Assembly: GCF_005222785.1 (NCBI RefSeq)
Contig: NZ_STGH01000001.1
Coordinates: 310,001 to 374,000 of the forward strand
Origin: Rhodobacter sp. SY28-1
GTDB lineage: Bacteria > Pseudomonadota > Alphaproteobacteria > Rhodobacterales > Rhodobacteraceae
DNA: 64,000 bases
Reading direction: 5' to 3'
The position numbers were made by a program, and so were the translations under genes. Positions within the stretch are counted from its first letter, which is position 1, and every line of letters begins with the position of its first letter. Below are positions 10,478-18,853 of the stretch, in pieces. The notes under the pieces are model-generated. The model was given only the letters and a program-made list of their open reading frames with translations, was not told where the DNA came from and did not search any database.

Positions 10478-10931
10478 CGTGCCCCCTTGAGTGCGGGGAG
10501 AGTATCGGGTTGCGGGGGGCCGGGGAAGGGGGCTGTCCACGCTGGGCGGTCTGGGGAGAGCGTTTGATTTCAGTGGGTTGGATGTGGGCGTTTACCGGGT
10601 GTTAGGAATTTCACAGGCAGCCCCCTCACCCTGACCCTCTCCCCCAAAGGGAGAGGGGACGCGGGTTTCGGCGTGGTGCCTGGCCATTGGCGGCGGGAGG
10701 GCGGCAAGGTTTGCTGCCTCAGGCGGGAGTACTTGGGAGATGGGCAAATACGGAGGTCAGGGTGTCCCGTGCGACGGACGGCGTTCCGTAAGGGCAGAGA
10801 GGGATGTTCCGACGTGAGCGTACTTGCGGAACGTCGAAGGGCTGGCCGATGCCCAACCTACATCCGTGGATCGGGATTTCCCGTGTAGGGGTTGGATGGT
10901 TCCGACCGTGCGGGCGCGTCTGTCGAAGGAA
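10478..10931. other. Gene-free intergenic region between mutS and hslU, rich in inverted repeats
   Basis: About 450 bp without a convincing gene; the only reading frames are short and lack family features. It holds a hairpin CCCTCTCCC/GGGAGAGGG (10635-10657) and an imperfect pair GACGGCGTTCCG / CGGAACGTC (about 10776 and 10827). A bulged pair CCAACCTACA / TGTAGGGGTTGG lies around 10855-10895. Blocks resembling GGATGTTCCGAC recur at about 10802 and 10895. I read this as accumulated extragenic repeats; a structured RNA cannot be excluded. Confidence 0.6.
10635..10657. repeat. GC-rich hairpin repeat CCCTCTCCC-N5-GGGAGAGGG
   Basis: Perfect 9-bp arms with loop CCAAA, preceded by CCCCTCACCCTGA. 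This kind of extragenic hairpin is widespread in GC-rich proteobacteria. A related hairpin with CCCCTCCCC/GGGGAGGGG arms lies at 60906-60929. Confidence 0.65.
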
Positions 10932-10952
10932 GTCGGGCTGAAGCCCGACCTA
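10932..10952 (-). repeat. GTAGGTCGGG-type hairpin repeat at the 3' end of hslU (copy 1)
   Basis: On the minus strand GTCGGGCTTCAGCCCGAC forms 8-bp arms around a 2-nt loop. The preceding TAG, part of the repeat unit (G)TAGGTCGGG, is the hslU stop codon. A second copy sits in the same orientation just after uvrC at 61880-61901. It could serve as a terminator (followed by TTCCTTCG). Confidence 0.7.
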
Positions 10953-12248
10953 CAGCACGTATCTTGAGATATCCGCCGAACGGGACAGCGCGCCGATGTT
11001 GGTTTCCACGAAAGCGGCGTCCACCGTTACTGATTGCCCGGAGCGGTCTGGGGCGTTGAAGGACAGCTCTTCGAAGACACGTTCCATCACCGTGTAAAGG
11101 CGGCGGGCGCCGATGTTTTCGACGCTTCGGTTCACCTCGGCGGCGATGCGGGCCAGGGCGGCGATGCCGTCCGCGGTGAAGGTGACCTGCACCTCCTCGG
11201 TCGCCATCAGGGCTGCGTATTGCCGGGTCAGGGCGTTGTCGGTGTCTGTCAGGATGCGGACGAAGTCATCCTCGGTCAGGGGGGCGAGTTCAACGCGGAT
11301 TGGCAGGCGCCCCTGTAGTTCGGGCAGAAGGTCCGAGGGTTTGGCGATGTGGAACGCGCCGGAGGCGATGAAGAGGATGTGGTCGGTCTTGACCGGGCCA
11401 TGCTTGGTGCTGACGGTCGTGCCTTCGATCAGCGGCAGAAGGTCGCGCTGGACGCCTTCGCGGCTGACATCGGCCCCACGCGCATCGCTGTGGGCGCAGA
11501 TCTTGTCGATCTCGTCCAGAAAGACGATGCCGTTTTCCTGCACGGCCTCCAAAGCGGCGGCGCGCACGGCTTCGTCGTCGAGAAGCTTGTCAGCCTCTTG
11601 CCCGATCAGCACCTCATAGCTTTGCGCCACGGTCATCCGCTTGCGGGTCGAGCGGCCGCCGAACGCCTTGAACAGGTCCTGCAGGCCCTGCATCTGCTGT
11701 TCCATCCCGGGCATGCCAAAGCCCAGGGGCATCGCGGGGGCAGCATCGGCAACGTCGATCTCGATCATGGTGTCGTCAAGCTCGCCGCGTTTCAGTTTGG
11801 CGCGGAACATGTCGCGCGTCTGGTCGCGGGCGTCCTTGCCGGCGATGGCGTCGATCACCCGATCCTCGGCGGACTTCTGAGCCTTTGCCTTCACGTCGTC
11901 GCGCATCCGGGCGCGGGTGTCGTTGATCGCCACGTCGACCAGATCACGCACGATGGAATCCACGTCGCGGCCGACATAGCCGACCTCGGTGAATTTCGTG
12001 GCCTCGACCTTCAGGAAGGGCGCCTTGGCCAGCCGGGCAAGGCGGCGGCTGATCTCGGTCTTGCCGACGCCGGTGGGGCCGATCATCAGGATGTTTTTCG
12101 GGTAGACCTCGTCCCGCAGGTCATCACCCAGCTGCTTGCGCCGCCAGCGGTTGCGCAGCGCCACAGCAACCGCGCGCTTTGCCTCGCGCTGGCCGATGAT
12201 GAAACGGTCAAGCTCGGAGACGATTTCGCGGGGGGTCAGGTCAGTCAT
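10950..12248 (-). CDS. hslU: HslU, ATPase/unfoldase of the HslUV protease
   Basis: 432-residue AAA+ unfoldase that feeds substrates to HslV. Walker [10 protein letters not shown] is at about residues 57-65 and Walker [10 protein letters not shown] near 246; the C-terminal SRYVL tail normally inserts into HslV. Start at [13 protein letters not shown] (12248). Its ATG overlaps the stop of the upstream membrane protein gene (ATGA). hslV is not adjacent: it lies 1.5 kb away, separated by the membrane gene and a brnA-like gene. Confidence 0.96.
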   Translation of the reverse strand: MTDLTPREIVSELDRFIIGQREAKRAVAVALRNRWRRKQLGDDLRDEVYPKNILMIGPTGVGKTEISRRLARLAKAPFLKVEATKFTEVGYVGRDVDSIVRDLVDVAINDTRARMRDDVKAKAQKSAEDRVIDAIAGKDARDQTRDMFRAKLKRGELDDTMIEIDVADAAPAMPLGFGMPGMEQQMQGLQDLFKAFGGRSTRKRMTVAQSYEVLIGQEADKLLDDEAVRAAALEAVQENGIVFLDEIDKICAHSDARGADVSREGVQRDLLPLIEGTTVSTKHGPVKTDHILFIASGAFHIAKPSDLLPELQGRLPIRVELAPLTEDDFVRILTDTDNALTRQYAALMATEEVQVTFTADGIAALARIAAEVNRSVENIGARRLYTVMERVFEELSFNAPDRSGQSVTVDAAFVETNIGALSRSADISRYVL

Positions 12249-13306
12249 TCGGTGGATCCATAGGGCGGCAGGCGGGATTTGCCGGGAAAGTCGGGAAGCA
12301 GGCGCATCACGGCGGCGCGCAACTGCACCCACCAGGTGCCGATGGCGGTGATGAACGCCCCAAGCAGGAGAAGGACGAAGATCCAGCTGGTTCCGCCGCC
12401 TTCGCCCATCACCCAGCCGATGACGATGGCGATGTAGGCGATGGCGGCAGTGAGGAAGCTGCGGCGGTCGATCACCAGGGCGAGAAGGGCAATCGGGATC
12501 AGTGCCACGGCGAGAAGGCCGGTGCCGCCGCCGTTCATAAGGGTGACGGCCACAGTGTTGACCAGCGCGGGCGCGGCAAGGAGGTGGCACCAGAAGGCGG
12601 TGGCCGAGTGACGGCCAAGGCGGTGCGGGTCGCGGGTGTCGAACCACATGCCGGTCAGGAAAGCTCCGATCCCGAACAGGAGCGTGGCGGTGGCGAAGGC
12701 CGGGCTTTCGCCAAGGTCGAAGAGCGCCTGGTAGCCGCCCGTCCCGACGAGGCCGACAACATTCGCGGCCGAGGCGGTGATCGAATAGACGGCGGCCAGT
12801 ACGGCGGCACCCGTCAGGAAGGCTGCGAACGGCAGGCGGAAGCGCTGATACCAGGCGACAAGCGCCAGGGCAGAGGCGGAAAAGCCGAGGATCGCGATCA
12901 TGCGTTCGTCAAGGCCGGTCTGGGCCAGCGCGGTGAAGGTGAAGATCACGATCCCGACGCCGAAGGCGCTGGCGAGGACCATCGAGGGCAGGGTCATCCG
13001 GCGCTTGAGCGTGAAGTAGCCGGCCCACCACCAGGCGATGGCGGCACAGGCCAGCGGGACCAGGGTCAGAAGGGCAAAGCCGCCGAAAGCTGCAAGAAGC
13101 GCGGCCACTCCGCTGAGCAGGATGACGAGACCGACCGAGATGAAGATTTCCGAGAAGCCGCGAAAGAACTCGAACGGCTCGTCTTCTGACGGAAGGGAGG
13201 CGCGCTTGCCCGCGCGGTCGTTTGCAAGGGCCGAAAGCGATGCGGCCTGGGCTTCGCTTAATATCCCGGCAGCAACGCCGGCGCGCAGGTCTTCTGGGGT
13301 CATCAT
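12245..13306 (-). CDS. Polytopic membrane protein, DUF2157-like
   Basis: 353-residue integral membrane protein with about ten hydrophobic segments after a 50-residue soluble N-terminus ([20 protein letters not shown]), which resembles the DUF2157 N-terminal region. Function unknown. Start at 13306 or 13303 (MM). Its stop overlaps the hslU start, so the two genes are translationally coupled. This suggests a link to envelope or heat-shock proteostasis, but that is inference from position only. Confidence 0.75.
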   Translation of the reverse strand: MMTPEDLRAGVAAGILSEAQAASLSALANDRAGKRASLPSEDEPFEFFRGFSEIFISVGLVILLSGVAALLAAFGGFALLTLVPLACAAIAWWWAGYFTLKRRMTLPSMVLASAFGVGIVIFTFTALAQTGLDERMIAILGFSASALALVAWYQRFRLPFAAFLTGAAVLAAVYSITASAANVVGLVGTGGYQALFDLGESPAFATATLLFGIGAFLTGMWFDTRDPHRLGRHSATAFWCHLLAAPALVNTVAVTLMNGGGTGLLAVALIPIALLALVIDRRSFLTAAIAYIAIVIGWVMGEGGGTSWIFVLLLLGAFITAIGTWWVQLRAAVMRLLPDFPGKSRLPPYGSTE

Positions 13307-13379
13307 CGGCCTTCTTCGGCGGGAAACTGTCAGTGCACAGATAAGGGGTTTGTGGCTGCAAACCAAGTCAGGTAAATTG

Positions 13380-13420
13380 GTATGTACCCGCAGTATATAC
13401 GCGCGAAATGTGTAGCTACA
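13380..13420. repeat. Cluster of three GTA-NN-TAC elements upstream of the brnA-like gene
   Basis: GTATGTAC (13380-13387), the exact GTATATAC (13393-13400) and the palindrome TGTAGCTACA (13411-13420) lie within 41 bp in the divergent spacer between the membrane protein and the brnA-like gene. It is the only intergenic site of the exact motif in the window. The spacing (starts at 13, then 19 bp) could suit a regulatory site. Confidence 0.65.
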
Positions 13421-13508
13421 GTTCGTATTGATATGCGCTTCGGGTCAGAAGTGACTGTAAAAGAACACGAACCAGAGCAGAAGTGCCAGTCGTCCGAGGG
13501 AGTTGTGA

Positions 13509-13787
13509 ATGGTTGACGAAGGTCCGAAACGGCTGAGCATTGCCGAAAAGCGCGCGCTGAGCAGCCCGCTGATGCTGAGCAGCGATGACCAGGTGGAAGA
13601 GGTGCTGACCGCAGGGGACTGGACCGACACGGTGCTGCCCGAACAGACGCGGAAGAAGCTGATCTCGCTGCGGGTTGACCCCGAAGTGCTGGAGTTCTTC
13701 AAGGCGCAGGGGCCGGGCTACCAGACCCGGATGAACGCCGTCCTGCAAGCCTATATGCAGGTGAAGAAAGAGATGGGTCAGGGCTGA
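13509..13787 (+). CDS. BrnA-type antitoxin family protein (DUF4415), no adjacent toxin
   Basis: 92-residue protein whose C-terminal part, ISLRVDPEVLEFFKAQGPGY at about 55-74 then QTRMNAVLQAYM, is a clear match in kind to BrnA antitoxins (ribbon-helix-helix DNA-binding domain). BrnA normally follows brnT, an RNase toxin gene, but neither side here encodes a BrnT-like protein: upstream is a 200-bp AT-richer spacer, downstream is the convergent hslV. It is either a solitary antitoxin or a stand-alone regulator. An RHH protein could bind the palindromes at 13380-13420. Confidence 0.8.
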   Translation: MVDEGPKRLSIAEKRALSSPLMLSSDDQVEEVLTAGDWTDTVLPEQTRKKLISLRVDPEVLEFFKAQGPGYQTRMNAVLQAYMQVKKEMGQG

Positions 13788-13790
13788 AGG

Positions 13791-14357
13791 TCAGGCCTTC
13801 GGCGGACTGATCCGCTCGACCGTCAGGTTCCCATTTGTATATACGCATATGTCCGCAGCGATCGCCATCGCCTTGCGGGCAACGGTTTCGGCATCGAGGT
13901 CGGTGGCCATGAGCCCGCGCGCGGCGGCGAGGGCGAAGTTGCCGCCGGACCCGATGGCGGCGACGTCGTGTTCCGGCTCCAGCACGTCCCCGGCGCCAGT
14001 GATGACGAACAAAGCCTTGCCGTCGGTGACGATCAGCATGGCTTCGAGGTTGCGCAGGTATTTGTCCATCCGCCAGTCCTTGGCGAGATCGACGCAGGCG
14101 CGGGCCAACTGGCCAGGGGCGGCTTCAAGCTTCTTCTCAAGCCGTTCCAGCAGGGTGAAGGCGTCGGCGGTCGATCCGGCGAACCCGGCGATGACCTCGT
14201 GCCCGCCGGGGGTGAGGCGGCGGACCTTGCGGGCGGTGCCCTTGATCACGGTCTGGCCGAGGGAGACCTGGCCGTCGCCTGCGACGACGACCTCGCCCCC
14301 GCGGCGGACTGCGAGGATCGTCGTGCCGTGCCAGCCGGGGAATTTGTCGTCAGCCAT
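13791..14357 (-). CDS. hslV: HslV, proteasome-like peptidase subunit
   Basis: 188-residue threonine protease of HslUV. The start at [13 protein letters not shown] (14357) leaves an 11-residue propeptide before Thr12, the expected N-terminal nucleophile after processing. The following [20 protein letters not shown] stretch is canonical. Stop lies 3 bp from the convergent brnA-like stop. The codons for CVYTN near the 3' end (TGC GTA TAT ACA AAT) contain the iterated palindrome and use rare codons. Confidence 0.96.
   Translation of the reverse strand: MADDKFPGWHGTTILAVRRGGEVVVAGDGQVSLGQTVIKGTARKVRRLTPGGHEVIAGFAGSTADAFTLLERLEKKLEAAPGQLARACVDLAKDWRMDKYLRNLEAMLIVTDGKALFVITGAGDVLEPEHDVAAIGSGGNFALAAARGLMATDLDAETVARKAMAIAADICVYTNGNLTVERISPPKA
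13837..13844. repeat. Iterated palindrome GTATATAC in hslV
   Basis: Exact copy read in phase GTA TAT AC (Val-Tyr-Thr) on the minus strand, flanked by ATA TGC and AAT, an AT-rich island in an otherwise GC-rich gene. Confidence 0.8.
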
Positions 14358-14401
14358 GATACCCTCCGTTTGCCCCCATATAGTCGCGCGGCACGGGCAA
14401 T

Positions 14402-14433
14402 GCAAAACGCCCGCACCTTTCGGTACGGGCGTT
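14402..14433 (-). terminator. Rho-independent terminator of rpsO
   Basis: On the minus strand, arms AACGCCCGTACC / GGTGCGGGCGTT (one mismatch) enclose a GAAA loop and are followed by TTTT. It lies 20 bp after the rpsO stop and before hslV, so hslV should have its own promoter or rely on readthrough. Confidence 0.85.
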
Positions 14434-14453
14434 CGCGAAACCTTTGGCCGGGA

Positions 14454-14723
14454 TTAGCGGCGCAGGCCGAGGCGGGTGATAAGCGAGGAATACCGCGCTT
14501 CGTCCGTCTTTTTCAGGTAGTCCAGCAGCTTGCGGCGCTGGGCGACGAGCATGAGAAGGCCACGACGCGAATGGTTGTCGTTCTTGTGGCCCTTGAAATG
14601 CTCGGTCAGGGTGGCGATGCGCGAGGAGAGGATCGCAACCTGGACTTCCGGCGAACCGGTGTCGCCTTCCTTGGTCGCGTATTCCTTGATCAGCTTCGCT
14701 TTTTCTTCAACGGTGATCGACAT
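14454..14723 (-). CDS. rpsO: 30S ribosomal protein S15
   Basis: 89-residue S15, which binds the central domain of 16S rRNA. The core [19 protein letters not shown] near 41-59 is diagnostic. AGGAGAT precedes the ATG. A strong terminator follows. rpsO is often found with truB and pnp; neither is adjacent here, so the gene is monocistronic. Confidence 0.98.
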   Translation of the reverse strand: MSITVEEKAKLIKEYATKEGDTGSPEVQVAILSSRIATLTEHFKGHKNDNHSRRGLLMLVAQRRKLLDYLKKTDEARYSSLITRLGLRR

Positions 14724-14869
14724 CGGGATCTCCTGTCAAAAGAGTTATGGCGCAAGCCGGGATGTCGTCCAGCAAGGCCCTTGGAGGCTCCGCGTTCAGG
14801 CGGATGCGGGCGTATAGGCGGAAATGCCGGGAAAGGAAAGGGGCTTGGGTGGGACGAGATAAACCGGCC

Positions 14870-14976
14870 TTAACCATGAACGCAAAATCCGGCCACGGAC
14901 TTGCGAACAGGGCTTTGTCCAAATCCACTGGCGTGGTATTTCTCGACGAGGTTTTCATTCGTTAACAGTTGGTTAA
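14870..14976 (+). promoter_or_regulatory. CtrA-type box upstream of the RTX protein gene
   Basis: TTAACAGTTGGTTAAC at 14962-14977 matches the CtrA consensus TTAA-N7-TTAA exactly. A half-site TTAACCAT lies at 14870-14877. The full box is about 40 bp upstream of the favoured start at 15018. CtrA of Rhodobacterales controls motility, gene-transfer agent and surface genes, so control of this secreted-type protein is plausible. The rest of the 294-bp spacer between rpsO and this gene shows no gene. Confidence 0.65.
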
Positions 14977-15017
14977 CGTATTGGATCCATGGTTGGGCTC
15001 AAGTTTGTCCCGGTGTT

Positions 15018-16046
15018 GTGGAGTGGTCCGGTTTGCTTGCGGTGCTAGGTTTGTTCGGGGCCCTGATGGCCGGCATCGCTGCCGATGCCCTGATGTTCAG
15101 TCGGGACGAGGATCGGAATGAACAGGACGATTCCGACCTGCCGCCCGGCCCCGAAGATGATGCTGAAGACAACGGCGATTTGCTCGATGGTATCGTGGGC
15201 GAGCCTGGGGTGCCGGTGTCCGACGACACTCCGGATCAGACGGATGACCCTTTGACGCTAAAGGGCGGTGACATTGTCGACAACCTGTCCGGTCAGGGGG
15301 GCGACGACGACATCTACGGCTTCGGCGGGTCTGATCTGATCGACGGCCGGGGCGGGGACGACTGGATCGAGGCGGGGGACGGCAACGATGCTGTCTGGGC
15401 CGGTGATGGCGACGATTCCGTCTGGGGGGATGAAGGCAATGACAGCCTGATCGGCCAGGCGGGCGATGATGCGCTGACGGGCGGCGCGGGCAACGACAGC
15501 CTTGCGGGGTGCGAAGGCGATGACAGCCTGACGGGCGGTGTCGGGACTGACACGCTGCTGGGCGGCGAGGATGATGACTGGCTGGATGGCGGTGACGATA
15601 ACGACTGGCTCGCGGGTGGAACCGGCAATGACACGCTGATCGGCGGACAGGGCGTGGACGAACTGGACGGCGGCGCGGGTGACGACTGGATGTCCGGTCT
15701 GGAAGATGACCCTGACGCGCAACAGGTCGATTTCCTGAACGGCGGCGCGGGGAATGACCAGATCTTTGTCGGCGCCGGGGACTACGCAACCGGCGGCGAT
15801 GGCGAGGATGACTTCGTCCTTCAGGACTGGCTGGATCAGCCCGAAGTTGCCCATATCGCCGATTATGACCCTGCCGACGATCGGCTGGTCATTGTCTATG
15901 ACCCGTCGGTGCATTCCGATCCGGTCCTGACGATGGGGCCGGATGACGGCGGGCAAGGCCAGGTGATCTACCTTGATGGCGCAAAGGTCGCGGTCGTGAC
16001 TGGTGCGCCGGTCGATCTTGCCGATATCCGGCTGGTCACCGCGTAA
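15018..16046 (+). CDS. RTX-type calcium-binding repeat protein with N-terminal membrane segment
   Basis: 342 residues if the GTG at 15018 ([11 protein letters not shown]) is the start; the frame stays open to 14901 but that part overlaps the CtrA box. An N-terminal hydrophobic segment (residues 4-26) is followed by an acidic linker and then about ten GGxGxDxhx-type nonapeptides between roughly residues 90 and 235, a calcium-binding parallel beta-roll. A non-repeat C-terminal domain (residues 240-342) ends it. Such proteins usually leave by type I secretion, but no T1SS genes are adjacent and the N-terminal helix suggests membrane anchoring. Very acidic. Function unknown. Confidence 0.75.
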   Translation: MEWSGLLAVLGLFGALMAGIAADALMFSRDEDRNEQDDSDLPPGPEDDAEDNGDLLDGIVGEPGVPVSDDTPDQTDDPLTLKGGDIVDNLSGQGGDDDIYGFGGSDLIDGRGGDDWIEAGDGNDAVWAGDGDDSVWGDEGNDSLIGQAGDDALTGGAGNDSLAGCEGDDSLTGGVGTDTLLGGEDDDWLDGGDDNDWLAGGTGNDTLIGGQGVDELDGGAGDDWMSGLEDDPDAQQVDFLNGGAGNDQIFVGAGDYATGGDGEDDFVLQDWLDQPEVAHIADYDPADDRLVIVYDPSVHSDPVLTMGPDDGGQGQVIYLDGAKVAVVTGAPVDLADIRLVTA

Positions 16047-16048
16047 AG

Positions 16049-16549
16049 CTACCAGGGCTGGGGTTGCTGGTCATAGCCTACATAGAGCGGATGGCGCGGC
16101 TGCTGCTGGCCGGTCAGGCCAAGGTGAAACAGCGGCACGCCGGTCTGCCGCAACAGGTCGGTGACGGCAGCGCCCCGGTCAAGGTGCAGGCCATGATTGC
16201 CCCAGGCACACAGGACCGTGTCGGCCCAGGATGCGCTGTCCCGGATGGCGGCGTCATTCGCAGGGCCGACCGGATCGGCCTCGGCCCGCATGACCCAGGG
16301 GTCGGTGGCGCGAAAGGCGAAGATGTTCGTCACCCGGAACGCCCCATACCCCAGCGCCACGGCGCGACGCTGACAGCGTTCCACCGTCGGATCATTCTGA
16401 ACCTCGGTTGCCGTGGACGGATTCAGCATGACAAACAGGGCCTTGGGCCCCTGCCCCCATGTCCGCGTCAGGAGGTAGCGATAGCGTTCGCAATCGGAGT
16501 ACACCGCCTCGGACACCGTCCCGCCCGTGGAATGACTGCGCGAAATCAC
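16049..16549 (-). CDS. DUF1643 family protein
   Basis: 166-residue protein matching DUF1643 in kind: YRYLLTRTWG, FVMLNPSTA, the DPTVERC segment and RVTNIFAFRATDP. The family has no established biochemical role. I choose a GTG start at 16549 because GGGGGAGG lies 8 bp upstream; an ATG reading from 16624 adds an arginine-rich stretch with no family look. It is convergent with the RTX gene at 2 bp. Confidence 0.8.
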   Translation of the reverse strand: MISRSHSTGGTVSEAVYSDCERYRYLLTRTWGQGPKALFVMLNPSTATEVQNDPTVERCQRRAVALGYGAFRVTNIFAFRATDPWVMRAEADPVGPANDAAIRDSASWADTVLCAWGNHGLHLDRGAAVTDLLRQTGVPLFHLGLTGQQQPRHPLYVGYDQQPQPW

Positions 16550-16766
16550 TGGTCTGACCTCCCCCTGCTTGCATCGGCGCCGACCGGCGGGTCGCGGCCA
16601 GCGGCAGGGAACAGCCCGATCCACAGCGGGTCAAGATCAAATGGTCCCCGAACGGGCAGACTGGTCTGGGCCGGGCCAAAATCGCTTGCGGCGCGGATTC
16701 CGCTTGTTGCGGGATTTCGCGGGCGCCTAGATACAGGGGCACCGACCCGAGCATGGAGTGCGTGAC

Positions 16767-17291
16767 GTGTCCGACCTGATCCTTGCCATCTACCGCACGC
16801 AGAATGCCGCTTTTGCCGCCGGTCAGGCGCTTGCCGTCTTCCAAAGGGCGGCCGGGACTGAAGCGGAGGATATTGTGGTCGTAACGCGCGATGCGTCGGG
16901 CCGGGTCGGGATCAACCAGTCGATCGATCTTGCGACCGGCAACCCGCTTGGCGGTGGACGTTGGGGCGCGATGATCGGCCTTCTGTTTCTGGATCGCCGC
17001 AAGCCGCAACCGGGTGCCAAGGGGCTGGCGGCGCAGCTTGGTGCGGTCGGACTGGATGAAAAGTTCCTGCAGGAGGCGACCAAGGCGCTGGGCAAGGGCG
17101 GGGCGGCGGTCGGCATGCGGGTCAGGCTTCTTGGCCGTGACCGGGTGGTGGAAAAGCTGACCGGGATGCCCGGCTCCCCGAAGATTCTCTGGACCCGGCT
17201 TGATCCGGACACCGAAGACGCGCTGATCGACATGCAGGGTCAAATCCCTGAGGCGGCACTGGATCAGCCCGCCGGACATGACGCGTTCTGA
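16767..17291 (+). CDS. DUF1269 family protein
   Basis: 174-residue protein resembling DUF1269: an N-terminal SDLILAIYRTQNAAF strand-helix, EDIVVVTRDASGRVGINQSID, then a Gly-rich hydrophobic GGGRWGAMIGLLFLD segment. GTG at 16767 is favoured over GTG at 16758 because the GGAG at 16755 would overlap the earlier one. Biochemical role unknown. Upstream 217 bp to the DUF1643 gene holds no recognisable gene. Confidence 0.75.
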   Translation: MSDLILAIYRTQNAAFAAGQALAVFQRAAGTEAEDIVVVTRDASGRVGINQSIDLATGNPLGGGRWGAMIGLLFLDRRKPQPGAKGLAAQLGAVGLDEKFLQEATKALGKGGAAVGMRVRLLGRDRVVEKLTGMPGSPKILWTRLDPDTEDALIDMQGQIPEAALDQPAGHDAF

Positions 17292-17339
17292 ACGACTTCT
17301 GGCTTGACGGGCGCGCTGCGGCTGCGTCCATGTGTCTGC

Positions 17340-18107
17340 ATGACCGAGAAATCTGCCAATAGACCCGCGGCAAAGCCGGGCGGGACCGCGCGAAAACGGA
17401 AGCCGCGCGTCGAGGCCGCGCCGCCCGCGCCCGTCTCGCGGCTGCACCGGGGCGCAAAGTGGCTGTTGCGTGGTCTTGGTGCGGTTGCGGGCTTCTATGC
17501 CGTGCTGATCCTCTTGTTCGCCTTCGTGCCGCCCCCGATCAACCTCTATCAGCTGGGGGAATCCTGGCGGCTGGGCGGGATCGAGAAGGACTGGGTCAGT
17601 TGGGAGGAAATTGCCCCGGTGATGGGGCGGTCGGCAGTGGCGGCAGAGGATGCAAACTTCTGCAATCACTGGGGTTTCGACATGGCGGCCATCCGGCAGG
17701 CCATCGAGGAGGGCAGCAATCGGGGCGCCTCGACCATCAGCCAGCAGGTGACGAAGAATGTGTTCCTCTGGCACGGTCGCAGCTGGGTGCGGAAAGCGAT
17801 GGAGGCGATCATGACCCCGGCAGTGGAGCTGGTCTGGTCGAAGCAGCGCATCCTGGAGGTCTATCTGAACGTGGCCGAGTTCGATGAGGGCGTCTTTGGC
17901 ATCCAGGCGGCGGCGCAGCACCATTTCGGGGTGGATGCCAAGGATCTGTCGGCCCTGCAGGCGGCGCGGCTGGCGGCGGTGTTGCCGGACCCAAAAGGGC
18001 GCAGTGCCTCGGAGCCATCAAGCTTTGTCCGCAGCCGGACGCGGGCGATCATCGCGGGGGCGGAAACCATTGCCGCGGACGGAAGATCCGCCTGTTTCGA
18101 AGGCTGA
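17340..18107 (+). CDS. mtgA: MtgA, monofunctional peptidoglycan glycosyltransferase
   Basis: 255-residue GT51 enzyme that polymerises lipid II into glycan strands. A basic cytoplasmic N-terminus is followed by one transmembrane helix (about residues 45-66). Then come the GT51 motifs: AAEDANFCNHWGFD (catalytic Glu), GASTISQQVTKNVFLW and RILEVYLNVAEF. Start at MTEKSANRP (17340). No penicillin-binding transpeptidase domain, so it is monofunctional. Confidence 0.95.
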   Translation: MTEKSANRPAAKPGGTARKRKPRVEAAPPAPVSRLHRGAKWLLRGLGAVAGFYAVLILLFAFVPPPINLYQLGESWRLGGIEKDWVSWEEIAPVMGRSAVAAEDANFCNHWGFDMAAIRQAIEEGSNRGASTISQQVTKNVFLWHGRSWVRKAMEAIMTPAVELVWSKQRILEVYLNVAEFDEGVFGIQAAAQHHFGVDAKDLSALQAARLAAVLPDPKGRSASEPSSFVRSRTRAIIAGAETIAADGRSACFEG

Positions 18108-18175
18108 CGCGGGCCGGGGATTGAATTCCAGCCCCCGGCGCGGCAATGAAGGGGAAGACCGGAGATCTCCGCCCG

Positions 18176-18853
18176 ATGAACCGACCCTCGAACCGTCTGT
18201 ATCACGTCCCGCTGTCGCCCTTCTGCCGCAAGGTGCGCCTGACGCTGGCGGAAAAGAAGATCGAGGCCGAGCTGGTCGAGGAGCGGTATTGGGAGCCCTC
18301 GCCCGATTTCCTGCGCCGCAACCCGGCGGGGAAGGTGCCGATCCTGAAGATGGGCAACCGGGTGATGAGCGAAAGCCAGGCGATCTGCGAATATCTGGAG
18401 GAGATCGCGCCGCAAGTGCCGCTGATGCCGAAGGACGCGGATGGCCGGTACGAGGTGCGGCGCCTATGTGCCTGGTTTGACGACAAGTTTCACCACGAGG
18501 TGACGTCGAAGCTGTTGTACGAGCGGGTGAACAAGAAGGTCACTGGCCAGGGCTACCCGGATTCGAAGAACGTCAAGCTGGGCTCCACCAGGATCAAGTA
18601 TCACCTGGACTATATGGCCTGGCTTCTGGACCAGCGGCGCTGGCTGGCGGGGGATGCGATGACGCTGGCGGATTTCACCGCGGCGGCGCATCTGAGCTGC
18701 CTGGACTACATCAGCGACGTTGACTGGAACCGACATGCGGTGCTGAAGGACTGGTACGCGAAGATCAAGTCGCGGCCGTCGTTCCGGCCCCTGCTGGCGG
18801 ACCAGATCTCGGGCTTTCCGCCGGCGCCGCATTATGCCGACCTCGACTTCTGA
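18176..18853 (+). CDS. Glutathione S-transferase family protein
   Basis: 225-residue GST-fold protein. The N-terminal thioredoxin-like domain has [14 protein letters not shown] (active-site region with Cys) and the GSH-binding [16 protein letters not shown] at about 55-70. The C-terminal helical domain contains [17 protein letters not shown]. Start at [10 protein letters not shown] (18176) preceded by GGAG; an ATG at 18146 is less supported. Substrate unknown. The 3' end overlaps the annotated queG start by 20 bp. Confidence 0.85.
   Translation: MNRPSNRLYHVPLSPFCRKVRLTLAEKKIEAELVEERYWEPSPDFLRRNPAGKVPILKMGNRVMSESQAICEYLEEIAPQVPLMPKDADGRYEVRRLCAWFDDKFHHEVTSKLLYERVNKKVTGQGYPDSKNVKLGSTRIKYHLDYMAWLLDQRRWLAGDAMTLADFTAAAHLSCLDYISDVDWNRHAVLKDWYAKIKSRPSFRPLLADQISGFPPAPHYADLDF

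Noticed and set aside
8708-10567. Long plus-strand open frame (619 codons) opposite mutS
   Set aside because: It mirrors mutS codon structure, is a Gly/Val/Glu string with no domain, and lies entirely antisense to a full-length conserved gene.
10673-10888. 71-codon frame in the mutS-hslU gap
   Set aside because: Built from inverted-repeat sequence, no ribosome binding site, Cys/Arg-rich composition unlike real genes here.
15018-16046. CRISPR-like or tandem DNA repeat in the RTX region
   Set aside because: The repetition is at the protein level (GGxGxDxhx); the nucleotide units are degenerate and lack spacers.
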